Source: Pedosphaera sp. (lineage in GTDB: Bacteria; Verrucomicrobiota; Verrucomicrobiia; Limisphaerales; F1-12-MAGs170). Taken from it: DNA of 35,755 nt. A program made the translations under genes and the position numbers. The stretch is from the NCBI GenBank assembly GCA_009695275.1, contig SIBF01000023.1, positions 1 to 35,755 on the forward strand, given 5' to 3'. Of the stretch, positions 18,377 to 28,185 are shown in pieces. Position 1 is the first letter of the stretch; each line of letters opens with the position of its first letter. The notes under the pieces are model-generated. The model had not been told where the DNA came from and ran no database searches. It saw only the letters and a program-made list of their open reading frames with translations.

Positions 18377-21300
18377 GATTCAAGATCGCGCGCGCCACGG
18401 TGGTCCACGCGGCGCGTTCCACCATGTCGCCCTTGCCGTCATCGGCAAGATCCGCAGCCTTCAACTCGCCGCTCTTCACTCGTTCGCGCTGGGCGTTGAG
18501 AAAAGCGACCAGCCTGGCCTTTTCGGCGGCGGCCGGCTCGCGCGTGAGTACGCGGCGGAAAACGAACTCAGCCTTCCGCTCATCGTCGCCGGATTGCTCA
18601 GCCGTGAGCGCGCCCAGTTTCTGGGCGGCTTCGACGAACGCGATGTCGTTGAGCAAGGTCAGCGACTGGAGCGGTGTGTTCGAGATTTCGCGTTTGGCCA
18701 GGCAAGTTTCGCCTGACGGCGCGTCAAACGTGTTGAACATCGCAAAGGGTGCGCTGCGTTTCTGGAACGTGTAAAGCGACCGGCGGTAGCGGTCTTCGCC
18801 CGGGCTTACCTCCCACTTGGCAGAGCCGTAGGCCACCTCAGTCACGCCATCTGGCTGCGGCGGTTTCACAGGTGGCCCGAACATTTTCGCCGACAGCGTG
18901 CTGCTCGAAGCCAGCGCGGAGTCACGAATGATTTCCGCGTCCAGCCGCACGCGGGGGCTGCGGGCCAGAAGGCGGTTCTGAGGATCGCGTGAGAGCAACT
19001 CCGGAGTGAACCGCGACTGCTGTCGATAAGTGGAGCTGGTGACAATGAGGCGATGCAGCTTCTTGAGCGACCAGCCTTGCTTGATGAATTCCACCGCCAG
19101 CCAGTCGAGCAGCTCAGGATGGCTTGGCAGCTCGCCTTGGAATCCAAAATCGTTCTGCGTTCCTACGATCCCGGTGCCGAAGAAGGCGGCCCATTGCCGG
19201 TTCACCACGACGCGCGCGGTCAGCGGATTCTCCGGGGAAACGAGCCATTTCGCGAGCGCGAGCCTGTCCCTTTTTGAATCCTCGGGCAGGCGTGGCAGGA
19301 ACTGGGGGACATCGGCCTCCACGCGGTCTGTCGGCTGGAGGAACTCGCCGCGATTATGGATGAATGTCGAGCGTGGCGCAGCGGTGGGACGCTCGCGCAT
19401 CACCAGTGTCGTGGTGTAAGCCGGCGGTTTGCGCAGGTCGCGAATCTCCTTCGACTGCTTCGCCAACTCCGGTGCGGTGAGCAGGAAGCTCTCGCGCAAC
19501 TCCGCGCGCTGTTCAGTCGTGAGCCCGGCATCTGGCACGAACAACAAGCGCTCGACCGATTCCGAGAGTTTTCCCGCCTCGGCACCGCGTGCAGCGGTTG
19601 TGACCGAGATGCGGAATCGCCCCAGCGAGCAGGCGTAGTGACGCCCAAACAGCATCTTCACGTCGAGACGGCTGGCTTCGACGGGTTCGTCTGGAACGAA
19701 CACGGCGTGGTGCGTCTCACCGGGCCGGTCCGCGCAGCTCCATCCGGTTTGCGGATCGCCGTCGGTTGCGGCCCTGGCGCTGGCACCGCTGCCGAAATTA
19801 TTTTTCGCGTAACTCTCCGTGGCTTTCACGAATTTCACGCGCCGGCCATCCGCAGCCACTTGAAATTCACCCAGGAAAAAATCGCCCTTGGGCCCTTCGT
19901 AATATGCCAGGCCGGGACCATGCGCCGGCAGGCTGTCATCGGGCAGCGCTTCCAGGCGGATGGCGGTGACGCGGCCCGGCAGATTAGTGAAGGTGAGATC
20001 GTAAACGTCGCTCTTGCTGATGTCGCCACTGGCCAGCACGGAATTGTCCGGCTGCACGGTGAGCAACGGCAGGTTCGATTTCGGCCCGGTGGGTCGTAGG
20101 ACAGTCCATGTGACAGCGCGTTTCCGCTCACGCTCCAACCATTGCGTGAACGCGGCCTCCAAGGCCTCCTGTCTGCGCACAAGTTCCGGCCGCGTGTCAC
20201 TCTCCGGTGCCCCGACGCTGATCGCGAGACGCCCGATGGTGTGATTTCCTCCGTGTTGCTGCTGCAAACGCACGGTGATTCTTGTGCCGGAATCCAGCAC
20301 CATGGTTTTTTCGAACTGGAACGTGGCCGAGTGATTCGCGTTCAAGGTTTTTCCAGCCTCATGGATTGCCCAGCCTGTCTCCAATTTACCGTCAAATGCG
20401 TTGCCGACTGGAAACTCGTTTTGTTCCGCGGTGGCCTTAGCGCTGCGAATCTTTACCGGCTCCGTCGCGGCTGAACCGTTGAGCGGCGTCCGACTTACGG
20501 TGATTTCCGAGAGGACAAAATTTCCGTGCGGCGTGCGACCCGGACCTTTGTTCGGCAGAGAATCGTGAGTCAACGCCTCGAGGCGGAGCTGCGTGACGTT
20601 GGTCAGCTTCGTGATAAAACTAACCGTCACATCGCTGCGGTCCAATCCCGGAGCGGTGAAGAGCACCGAGCCATCCTCCAACAACCTGGCGTCATCCCCC
20701 TGCTCCAAGCTCTCGATCTTTGGCGTTACTTTTTCCCAGTGGAAGGGCTCCAGCTCGACCGGCCAACTCGTGGAAAGCTCTGCGAGAAGTTTCGTCGCGC
20801 GCCCCTCGCGGCCGCGTTGCTGTTCCCCGGCGTCTTCGGCCGGAAGATCAAGGTCCGGCTCCTCGGCGTTATTTAGGAATGCCATCAGTTGGTAGTAATC
20901 CTTGTGCAAAATGGGATCGTATTTATGCGTGTGGCACTGCGCGCAGCCGACGGTCAGGCCGAGCCACGCCGTGCCGGTGGTGTTGACGCGGTCCACCACG
21001 GCGTGAAAACGAAACTCCAACGGATCGATACCCCCCTCCTCGTTGAGCATCGTATTCCGATGAAACCCCGTGGCGACGAGCTGATCGCGCGTGGGGTTCG
21101 GCAACAAATCGCCCGCGATCTGCTCGACGGTGAACTGGTCGAACGGCATGTCGGCATTCAAGGCGCGTATGACCCAGTCGCGATACGGCCAGATGCTGCG
21201 GTTGCGATCCTTCTCGTAGCCGTTGCTGTCAGCATAGCGGGCGAGGTCGAGCCACTTGCGCGCCCAGCGCTCGCCGTAACGGGGCGACGCCAGCAGCTTT

Positions 21301-21947
21301 GCCACGAGCCGTTCGCAGGCGTCAGGCCGCGCATCTTGCGCGAACGCGTCCGCTTCCTCCGGCGTGGCAGGCAGGCCGATCAGGTCGAGATGCAGCCGGC
21401 GGGCCAGGGTGAGCTTGCTGGCTTCGGGGGAGGGCTTTAATCCTTCCTTCTGGAGACGCGCAGCGATGAAGGCGTCGATGGAATTGCGCACTTCGAATCC
21501 CGGATTCTGCACGTCGGGCGGCGACACGGCCTTTGGTGCCACGAATGACCAGTGCGGCCGATAATCCGCACCATCTGCGATCCAGCGCTTGAGAATGTCC
21601 TTCTGTTGAGGGTTGAGCGGATGCTTCACCTTCGCGGGCGGCATCAGGTCATCTTCGTCCGTCGTGAAGATGCGGGCGATAACTTCGCTCTTCTCCGGTT
21701 GACCCGGCACGATGGCTGGCCCGCCTGATTTGCCCGACTTGAGCGCGGCATCCCGCATGTCCAGGCGCACGCCGCCCTTGCGCGTGTCATCGTCGGGGCC
21801 GTGGCACTTGAAACAATGGGAGGAAAGGATGGGGCGCACTTCGCGCAAGAAGTCCGGCGACTCCGCCGCCATGCTGGTGCCGACCCAAAGCGCGCCGGCC
21901 AGGACGACTGCGGTTCTCAGTGACATCGCATTCATGGCTTGGTGCAT
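18351..21947 (-). CDS. PSD1-type protein: PSCyt1 (heme CxxCH) + DUF1549 + duplicated discoidin-like inserts + DUF1553
   Basis: VRPILSSHCFKCHGPDDDTRKGGVRLD; LARRLHLDLIGLPATPEE; GCAQCHTHKYDPI; NPLTARVVVNRQWAAFFGTGIVGTQNDFG; NTPLQSLTLLND; overlaps the downstream DUF1501 start by 26 nt. Start may be a downstream ATG (MNAMSLRTAVVL...). Confidence 0.95.
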   Translation of the reverse strand: MHQAMNAMSLRTAVVLAGALWVGTSMAAESPDFLREVRPILSSHCFKCHGPDDDTRKGGVRLDMRDAALKSGKSGGPAIVPGQPEKSEVIARIFTTDEDDLMPPAKVKHPLNPQQKDILKRWIADGADYRPHWSFVAPKAVSPPDVQNPGFEVRNSIDAFIAARLQKEGLKPSPEASKLTLARRLHLDLIGLPATPEEADAFAQDARPDACERLVAKLLASPRYGERWARKWLDLARYADSNGYEKDRNRSIWPYRDWVIRALNADMPFDQFTVEQIAGDLLPNPTRDQLVATGFHRNTMLNEEGGIDPLEFRFHAVVDRVNTTGTAWLGLTVGCAQCHTHKYDPILHKDYYQLMAFLNNAEEPDLDLPAEDAGEQQRGREGRATKLLAELSTSWPVELEPFHWEKVTPKIESLEQGDDARLLEDGSVLFTAPGLDRSDVTVSFITKLTNVTQLRLEALTHDSLPNKGPGRTPHGNFVLSEITVSRTPLNGSAATEPVKIRSAKATAEQNEFPVGNAFDGKLETGWAIHEAGKTLNANHSATFQFEKTMVLDSGTRITVRLQQQHGGNHTIGRLAISVGAPESDTRPELVRRQEALEAAFTQWLERERKRAVTWTVLRPTGPKSNLPLLTVQPDNSVLASGDISKSDVYDLTFTNLPGRVTAIRLEALPDDSLPAHGPGLAYYEGPKGDFFLGEFQVAADGRRVKFVKATESYAKNNFGSGASARAATDGDPQTGWSCADRPGETHHAVFVPDEPVEASRLDVKMLFGRHYACSLGRFRISVTTAARGAEAGKLSESVERLLFVPDAGLTTEQRAELRESFLLTAPELAKQSKEIRDLRKPPAYTTTLVMRERPTAAPRSTFIHNRGEFLQPTDRVEADVPQFLPRLPEDSKRDRLALAKWLVSPENPLTARVVVNRQWAAFFGTGIVGTQNDFGFQGELPSHPELLDWLAVEFIKQGWSLKKLHRLIVTSSTYRQQSRFTPELLSRDPQNRLLARSPRVRLDAEIIRDSALASSSTLSAKMFGPPVKPPQPDGVTEVAYGSAKWEVSPGEDRYRRSLYTFQKRSAPFAMFNTFDAPSGETCLAKREISNTPLQSLTLLNDIAFVEAAQKLGALTAEQSGDDERKAEFVFRRVLTREPAAAEKARLVAFLNAQRERVKSGELKAADLADDGKGDMVERAAWTTVARAILNLDETITKQ

Positions 21948-22131
21948 ATTATTATCATCGCTCGATCCAGTCGCCAGAAATTACGAAGCAAACCTTTGCA
22001 TTATTCAGCCTTTGCCAAACCACATCCGACCGGCGGCCCATTATCTCCAACAAGGTTCTTCCCAGAAAGTGAAGCCAGTCGAGTGAAGATGAATTATTAG
22101 CGGGTGCTTCCGGTCGAACTGCGGTTTGCCA

Positions 22132-24297
22132 ATGAACCCTCTGAACATACTTCTCCCGCTTCTCGCGCTTTTTGTTTCCTCATCCGTTATTCGAGCGAAT
22201 CCGCAGGGCGACTGGCTGATCAATCCGGCACCATTCAAGGCGAAAGTTTCCGTGAGCAAGGATGGCCGCGAAGTGGAGCTGAACAACGGGCTGCTTCGCC
22301 GCGTGATCCGGCTCCAGCCAGACGCGGCGACGGTGGCGCTGGTTAATCTGACAACCGGCGAATCGCTGCTGCGCGGTGTGAAACCGGAAGCCGTCGTCGA
22401 GATCGATGGCCGGCGATTTGACATCGGTGGACTCAAGGGACAGCCGAACTACGCTTTCCTCCGTCCGGAGTGGGTGGAGCAATTGCGCACTGACCCGACA
22501 GCGTTTCGTTTCGTCGGCTATGAGATTGGGAAGCCGAAGGAGCGCATGACGTGGAAGCGCACACGGCATCACGCCCCGGATGTGACGTGGCCACCGGCAG
22601 GCGCGACGTTGCGGCTTGATTTTGCACCGCCTACGCCGACGAACGGTCCGGCAGGTCTTCCCATCCGTGTGTCCGTCCATTACGAACTCTACGACGGCCT
22701 TCCGTGCTACAGCAAATGGATCACGGTTTCGAACGGCACGGACAAGGTCGTTCGCGTGGATCGCTTCTCCAGCGAGGTGCTGGCGGTGGTCGAGCGCGCC
22801 TCGGAGGTGGACGAATTAACGGAGGGCCTTACGCCGCCCAACATCCATGTCGAAACCGACATGGCCTTCGGTGGAATGGTTGCGTCCGGTGCGAATCGTC
22901 GATCCTTCCGCTGGCTGGCCGATCCAGATTTCCACACACAGGTGAACTACGAGAAGCGGACACCGTGTCTGCTGGACATCGGTCCCGACCTCGGCCCGGC
23001 GCAGGAGCTTTTGCCTGGCGGAGTGTTCGAGTCGTTTCGCGCCTGGGTGCTGCCGTTCGAAAACACCGACCGCGAACGCTGCGGCCTGACCATTCGCCGG
23101 TTGTATCGCATCATCGCGCCGTGGACGACGGAGAATCCGATCATGATGCACCTCGTCTCTTCCAGGGGGGAGGCGGTCACTAACGCCATCGATCAGTGCG
23201 CAGCCGTCGGCTTCGAGATGTTGATCCTCAGCTTCGGCAGCGGGTTCGACATGGAGAACGAGAAACCGGCCACCCTGGAACGCGCAAAGAACTTCGCCTC
23301 TTACGCCCGCAGCAAAGGTATCGAGATCGGCAGTTACTCCCTGCTGGCGTCACGTAGCATTGGCAGCGGAAATGATGTCGTCATGCCGCCGGGGCAAAAG
23401 CCGGCGTTCGGTAATTCACCCTGCCTGGAAAGCCGGTGGGGAACGAATTACTTCCGTCGTCTCTATGAATTTCATCGCGAGAGCGGCTTCACGCTTCTGG
23501 AACACGACGGCTCGTATCCCGGAGATGTCTGCACCAGCGACCAGCATCCCGGACATCGCGGGCTGGAGGATTCGCGCTGGAACCAGTGGCGCGAGATCTC
23601 CGACTTCTACAAATGGTGCCGGTCCCAGGGCTTTTACCTCAATGTGCCGGATCACTATTTTCTTTCCGGCTCCACGAAGTCCGGCATGGGTTATCGCGAA
23701 GTGAACTGGTCGCTTCCGCGTGAACAGCAGGTCATTCACACAAGGCAGAATATTTACGACGGAACATGGCAGAAGACTCCGAGCATGGGCTGGATGTTCG
23801 TCCCACTGACCGAGTATCAGGGAGGTGGCGCGGCGGCGACCATCGAGCCACTCGACCAACACCTTGACCACTACGAGCGGATGATTGAGAGCAATCTCGC
23901 GCTGGGCGTGCAGGCCTGTTATCGGGGTCCGCGTCTCTTCGACACCGGGCGCACCAGGATGACGGTCAAAGCGAAGGTAGATTGGTTCAAAGCCCACCGC
24001 GACATCCTGGAGAGCGACCTCATCCACGGCCGCCGGGCTGACGCGCGAGAACTCGACTGGATGCTGCACGTGAATCCAAACCTGAAGGAGAAGGGCTTGC
24101 TCGTGGTGTTCAATCCGCTGAACGAACCGGTGACAAAGAACCTCCGGGTCAATCTCTACTACACGGGCCTGACCGACTCGGCGCGCATTCGCGAGAAGGG
24201 CGGTTCAGCCAAACGCTTCAAACTGAGCCGCGATTATTCGTTGGAACTTCCGGTGCGGGTTTCCGCGCAAGGAATGAACTGGTTCACAGTTGAATAG
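22132..24297 (+). CDS. Secreted glycoside-hydrolase-like protein (alpha-galactosidase/GH-D clan-like TIM barrel)
   Basis: Signal peptide MNPLNILLPLLALFVSSSVIRA; FEMLILSFGSGFDMEN...SKGIEIGSYSLLASRS...GFTLLEHDGSYPGD barrel-like pattern; exact family uncertain. Confidence 0.6.
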   Translation: MNPLNILLPLLALFVSSSVIRANPQGDWLINPAPFKAKVSVSKDGREVELNNGLLRRVIRLQPDAATVALVNLTTGESLLRGVKPEAVVEIDGRRFDIGGLKGQPNYAFLRPEWVEQLRTDPTAFRFVGYEIGKPKERMTWKRTRHHAPDVTWPPAGATLRLDFAPPTPTNGPAGLPIRVSVHYELYDGLPCYSKWITVSNGTDKVVRVDRFSSEVLAVVERASEVDELTEGLTPPNIHVETDMAFGGMVASGANRRSFRWLADPDFHTQVNYEKRTPCLLDIGPDLGPAQELLPGGVFESFRAWVLPFENTDRERCGLTIRRLYRIIAPWTTENPIMMHLVSSRGEAVTNAIDQCAAVGFEMLILSFGSGFDMENEKPATLERAKNFASYARSKGIEIGSYSLLASRSIGSGNDVVMPPGQKPAFGNSPCLESRWGTNYFRRLYEFHRESGFTLLEHDGSYPGDVCTSDQHPGHRGLEDSRWNQWREISDFYKWCRSQGFYLNVPDHYFLSGSTKSGMGYREVNWSLPREQQVIHTRQNIYDGTWQKTPSMGWMFVPLTEYQGGGAAATIEPLDQHLDHYERMIESNLALGVQACYRGPRLFDTGRTRMTVKAKVDWFKAHRDILESDLIHGRRADARELDWMLHVNPNLKEKGLLVVFNPLNEPVTKNLRVNLYYTGLTDSARIREKGGSAKRFKLSRDYSLELPVRVSAQGMNWFTVE

Positions 24298-24483
24298 TCA
24301 ATGGGACCCACCGGTGGTTGATCAAGATCACACTTGTATCCGTTCTGGACAATATTGGGCGATTCTTTCCTTGGAAGCCTCATCACTTGCTCTTGCGAAG
24401 CTGAGTTATGTTCGTTGGACAACTCCTCAATAAGCGATTGACACCTCGCAGTCGCAAAACTAGCTTCGCCACACATAACACGT

Positions 24484-24858
24484 ATGTCCGAAGAGAATCC
24501 AAATCCGCCCGCTGGTGCCGCCGCTCCAAAGCCTGCCGAAGCCTCCAAGGTGCAGCCTAAAAAGGAAACCGTTCGAATCAATTTGCCGCCGAAACCCACC
24601 GCCTCCCCGACGATCAAGATTCCCGCGCCTGCCGCTATGGCCGCAGCCGCAGCCGCGCCCGCTGCCCCTGCATCTGGTCACGCGGCTTCTGCCGCGCCAA
24701 AGGCCGCAGCTGCGGCTCCCGCTGCTCCTTCCCGACCGATGCCTCGTTCTGCCCCGACTGGCGCTCGTGTTAGCGCGCTCGATACCGTCCTGGCTCTCGT
24801 GGCAGCGGTGGTTGGTATCGCCGCAGTGGTTCGGCTGTTTCTCCTGACGCAGTCCTGA
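24484..24858 (+). CDS. Ala/Pro-rich low-complexity protein with a C-terminal TM helix
   Basis: 124 aa; 24-residue hydrophobic C-terminal segment VLALVAAVVGIAAVVRLFLL. Confidence 0.65.
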   Translation: MSEENPNPPAGAAAPKPAEASKVQPKKETVRINLPPKPTASPTIKIPAPAAMAAAAAAPAAPASGHAASAAPKAAAAAPAAPSRPMPRSAPTGARVSALDTVLALVAAVVGIAAVVRLFLLTQS

Positions 24859-24918
24859 GCACGATAGTTCAGGCTGATTGTCTTTGATTCAAAAAAATTT
24901 CATTTGAAAGGATTTTTC

Positions 24919-25251
24919 ATGTCTTCACCTAACATTGTCACTTTGACCGAAGGCAACTTCGGCGCGGAGGTCGCGAGTTCCCAAGTTCCTGTCCTGGTGG
25001 ATTTCTGGGCTGAGTGGTGCGGCCCTTGCAAGATGATCGCGCCCGTGCTCGATGAACTGGCGTCGGAGTTCGATTCCAAGGTTAAAATAGGAAAAGTGAA
25101 CATCGACGAACATCAAGGACTCGCCGCAAAGTATGGCGTTCGTGCCATTCCGACCCTGCTGATATTCAAAGGTGGCGAAGTCATTGACCAGGTCGTGGGG
25201 ATGAAGAGCAAGCGCGACCTGAAGTCCATGCTGGACAAAGCGGTCGGCTGA
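24919..25251 (+). CDS. trxA: Thioredoxin
   Basis: VPVLVDFWAEWCGPCKMIAPVLDELA (CGPC); GVRAIPTLLIFKGGE; SD-like GAAAGGA upstream of ATG at 24919. Confidence 0.97.
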   Translation: MSSPNIVTLTEGNFGAEVASSQVPVLVDFWAEWCGPCKMIAPVLDELASEFDSKVKIGKVNIDEHQGLAAKYGVRAIPTLLIFKGGEVIDQVVGMKSKRDLKSMLDKAVG

Positions 25252-25272
25252 TCCGCGTGGGGCGGATGAGAC

Positions 25273-26277
25273 ATGGCGCTCATCGTCACGCCCGGCCAGT
25301 TAAGCCGGCGCTCTGGGTTGTATCACCAACTCGGTTCGACACTTGCCGCCGGACTCCCGATGCTTCAAGCGTTGGAGATGCTTTCTCAGACGACGCATTC
25401 GCGATCGGTCCGTCCTCAGCTCCTTCAGATTCTCTCACGCATTCAAGCAGGCTCCACTTTTTACGAAGCTGCGGCATCGACCGGCAAATGGCTCCCTGAG
25501 TTCGATCTCGCTCTCCTGTCCGCTGGAGAAAAAAGCGGGCGGCTGGACGGCTGTCTGCGGCTCTTGTCGGAGTATTATGAGGAACGCGCGAGGTTGGCGC
25601 GGGTGGTCATCTCGAATCTGGGATATCCCGTTTTCGTGTTTCACTTCGCCGTCATTGTCTTCCCTCCCGTGATGCTGAAATTGCTGATTTTTGACGGAAA
25701 GGTCTTCCCTTTTCTGACGTCAAAGCTTGCGACACTGCTGCCGATCTACGCGGTGGTGTTCGCACTTGTTTACGCGACGCAGGGCCGCCACGGCGAACGC
25801 TGGCGGGCTAGGATTGAATGGTTGCTGGGGATGGTTCCAATCCTCGGAAGCGCCCGGAGGAATCTCGCACTGGCGCGGCTTTCTGTTGCGCTCGAAGGAT
25901 TGATCAGCGCCGGGGTGTCCATCATCGAAGCTTGGGATCTTGCGGCAGCATCGAGCGGCTCGCCGGCCCTGTTGCGAACCGTCGCAAGCTGGAAGGCCCA
26001 TGTGATCATGGGGATGACACCTGCCGAAGCGGTGCGTCGGAGCGGCGTTTTCCCTGACATGTTTACGGGCCTGTATTCGAGCGGCGAAGTCAGCGGCAAA
26101 CTCGAGGAATCCCTCGGAAGGCTCTATAAACATTTTCGCGATGAAGGTTCGCGCCAGCTTCAAGTTGTCGCGCAATGGACGCCAAGAATCGTTTATTTGA
26201 GTATCATGCTCGCGATCGCCTACCAGGTGCTGTCCTTTTACTCGAACTACTACGGCGAGATGATGAAGAACTTTTGA
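25273..26277 (+). CDS. Type II secretion system F / PilC-like inner-membrane protein
   Basis: LYHQLGSTLAAGLPMLQALEML; FDLALLSAGEKSGRLDGCLRLLSEYYEERARL; second repeat MFTGLYSSGEVSGKLEESLGRLYKHF. Confidence 0.88.
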   Translation: MALIVTPGQLSRRSGLYHQLGSTLAAGLPMLQALEMLSQTTHSRSVRPQLLQILSRIQAGSTFYEAAASTGKWLPEFDLALLSAGEKSGRLDGCLRLLSEYYEERARLARVVISNLGYPVFVFHFAVIVFPPVMLKLLIFDGKVFPFLTSKLATLLPIYAVVFALVYATQGRHGERWRARIEWLLGMVPILGSARRNLALARLSVALEGLISAGVSIIEAWDLAAASSGSPALLRTVASWKAHVIMGMTPAEAVRRSGVFPDMFTGLYSSGEVSGKLEESLGRLYKHFRDEGSRQLQVVAQWTPRIVYLSIMLAIAYQVLSFYSNYYGEMMKNF

Positions 26278-26400
26278 AGCGGACTCGGTGACGAAGGGTT
26301 CTCATCTGGTGTTCGTTTGGTGACGGTTGGAGGGATTGGCGAGCCCAGTGGAATTGCAGCCATTGTGTTTTGAACGGGTGGATTCCAACTTTAAACAATT

Positions 26401-27552
26401 GTGAACATATCTGAACTTCACGCGAATGAAGAATTGCGGCGGCACGAGTTTCCCGTGTCGCGTGAGAAAGTTTTTCTGGCGCACGCGGGTGTCTGCCCGG
26501 TGCCGAGGCGAGTGGCCGAGGCGGTCCGCGACTACGCCAGGCTCTCGACTATGGGAGATCAGGAGACGCTGGTGCCGGCGACGCGCCTGAGCCAGTCGCG
26601 GGAGATGGCAGCACGATTGATCGGCGCGAAGCCTGCGGAGATCGCGTTTGTGGGACCGACCTCGCTTGGTTTGAGCATGGTGGCTGGAGGCTTGAAGTTT
26701 CGTCGGAACGAAAATGTGGTGATCTATTTCGACGACTATCCCTCGAACGTTTATCCGTGGATGAAACTTGCAGATCGCGGTGTGCAGGTTCGTTTCTTGA
26801 ATGTGCGCGAACTGGGACGCATCCGCGCCGCGGATGTCATGGGACAGGTGGACGAGAACACGCGTCTGGTGGCGCTGGCGTCCTGCCATTTCCTCGCGGG
26901 ATGGCGGATCGACCTTCCAGCAATCGGGGAATATCTCCGCAAGAAGCAGATTCTTTTCTGCGTGGATGGAATTCAGACGGTGGGAGCGTTTCCAATGAAC
27001 GCGGAGCATTTCGACTTTTTGGCAGCGGATGCCCACAAGTGGATGCTGGGGCCGTGCGGCGCTGGAATTCTTTACGTGCGCGAAGAGGTTCAAGATCGGC
27101 TGCGACCCATGGTGTGGGGTTGGAACAACGTTTATTGTCCCCACTACGTGGCTCAAGAAGATATGAAGACTCGATCTGGTGGCGCGCGCTACGAAGCGGG
27201 CAGTCACAACCTTTTAGGCTTGGTGGGGCTCAACGCCGCGATGGAATTGCTCCTGGAAGTTGGAGTGGAGAAGATCGCAGCCGAACTGTTGCGCAAGCGG
27301 TCGTTGCTTGTGCCGTTGATGGAGGCGAAGGGGTTCAGCGTGCTTCAGGCGACAGCGCCGCCACAGAATGCGAGTGGAATTGTGACTTTTTCCCGCGCGG
27401 ATGCCGACATGACCGCACTGCATCAAAAGCTTGAAAGTGCGGGAATCATTTGTTCACTCCGGGCGGATCGAGCAAGTGAGCAGTACATCCGTTTCTCACC
27501 CCACTTTTACAACACGGACGAGGAGCTGCACCGAGCCGTCGAACTGCTTTGA
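26401..27552 (+). CDS. Class-V aminotransferase (cysteine desulfurase/isopenicillin-N epimerase-like PLP enzyme)
   Basis: FLAHAGVCPVPRRVAEAV; VDGIQTVGAFPMNAEHFDFLAADAHKWMLGPCGAGILYVRE; GTG start. Confidence 0.9.
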   Translation: MNISELHANEELRRHEFPVSREKVFLAHAGVCPVPRRVAEAVRDYARLSTMGDQETLVPATRLSQSREMAARLIGAKPAEIAFVGPTSLGLSMVAGGLKFRRNENVVIYFDDYPSNVYPWMKLADRGVQVRFLNVRELGRIRAADVMGQVDENTRLVALASCHFLAGWRIDLPAIGEYLRKKQILFCVDGIQTVGAFPMNAEHFDFLAADAHKWMLGPCGAGILYVREEVQDRLRPMVWGWNNVYCPHYVAQEDMKTRSGGARYEAGSHNLLGLVGLNAAMELLLEVGVEKIAAELLRKRSLLVPLMEAKGFSVLQATAPPQNASGIVTFSRADADMTALHQKLESAGIICSLRADRASEQYIRFSPHFYNTDEELHRAVELL

Positions 27553-27603
27553 TGAAATCCCGCTGCGCCCTCCGGGCTTGAGAATAACATCCGCGAAGGA
27601 TGT

Positions 27604-28185
27604 TCACGGCCGAGATGACTTCGGGAGCGCCGTGGGCGTGTGAACCTTTTGAAAAAGGGAGGCAGCGTATTTGGAGACAGGCTCGATTAGAATTTCCGCC
27701 GGTGTTTCATCTCCAGAACTCATGGTTGGGCCGGTTGCTTTGATGATCGATGAATGGATGATGTCTCCCGTGGCACAGTCGGCGATCTGAATCTTGATCT
27801 CCGCCTTGTCGGGCAGACCGTTCCACCCGGTTGCTCTATCCTCCCATCGAATCAATGTTGGATAGACCAGAAATTGAGCCCGAATGTTTCGCGCAGTCTC
27901 AAGCGCATCATCGAAGACTTCCATCTTGCGACCAATCCATGCTTGTCGAGCGCATTTGCCGAAGGCGTCGCGAACAAGCTCAGCCGCCTTTTGGCCGGAA
28001 TTCAAAACGGGCCCCTTCCTTCCCGGAGCATTGGCGGGAATTCCGACGTAGACCGCAGACTTGGCGTTAAGTCTGGCACCCGTAATTTCTGACGTGGTTG
28101 TTTCCCTGACGGTTGACCGGCAACTGGTGGTGAGCAAGGCCGCTGCCGCGGCGGCACAGGACACAAGGCGAGGTAGAAATTTCAT
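27604..28185 (-). CDS. DUF4823-like lipoprotein
   Basis: Lipobox-like AAALLTTSC; VYVGIPANAP...GPVLNSGQKAAELVRDAF; start overlaps upstream stop (TGATG). Confidence 0.65.
   Translation of the reverse strand: MKFLPRLVSCAAAAAALLTTSCRSTVRETTTSEITGARLNAKSAVYVGIPANAPGRKGPVLNSGQKAAELVRDAFGKCARQAWIGRKMEVFDDALETARNIRAQFLVYPTLIRWEDRATGWNGLPDKAEIKIQIADCATGDIIHSSIIKATGPTMSSGDETPAEILIEPVSKYAASLFQKVHTPTALPKSSRP

Noticed and set aside
24300-24330. CCACCGGTGG palindrome just after the GH-like gene
   Set aside because: Short palindrome that could occur by chance; no extended stem or U-tract to support a terminator
24484-24858. Ala/Pro-rich small protein as a Pup-like modifier
   Set aside because: Has a C-terminal transmembrane helix, no Gly-Gly-Glu/Gln tail, and lies 8 kb from the PafA-like gene
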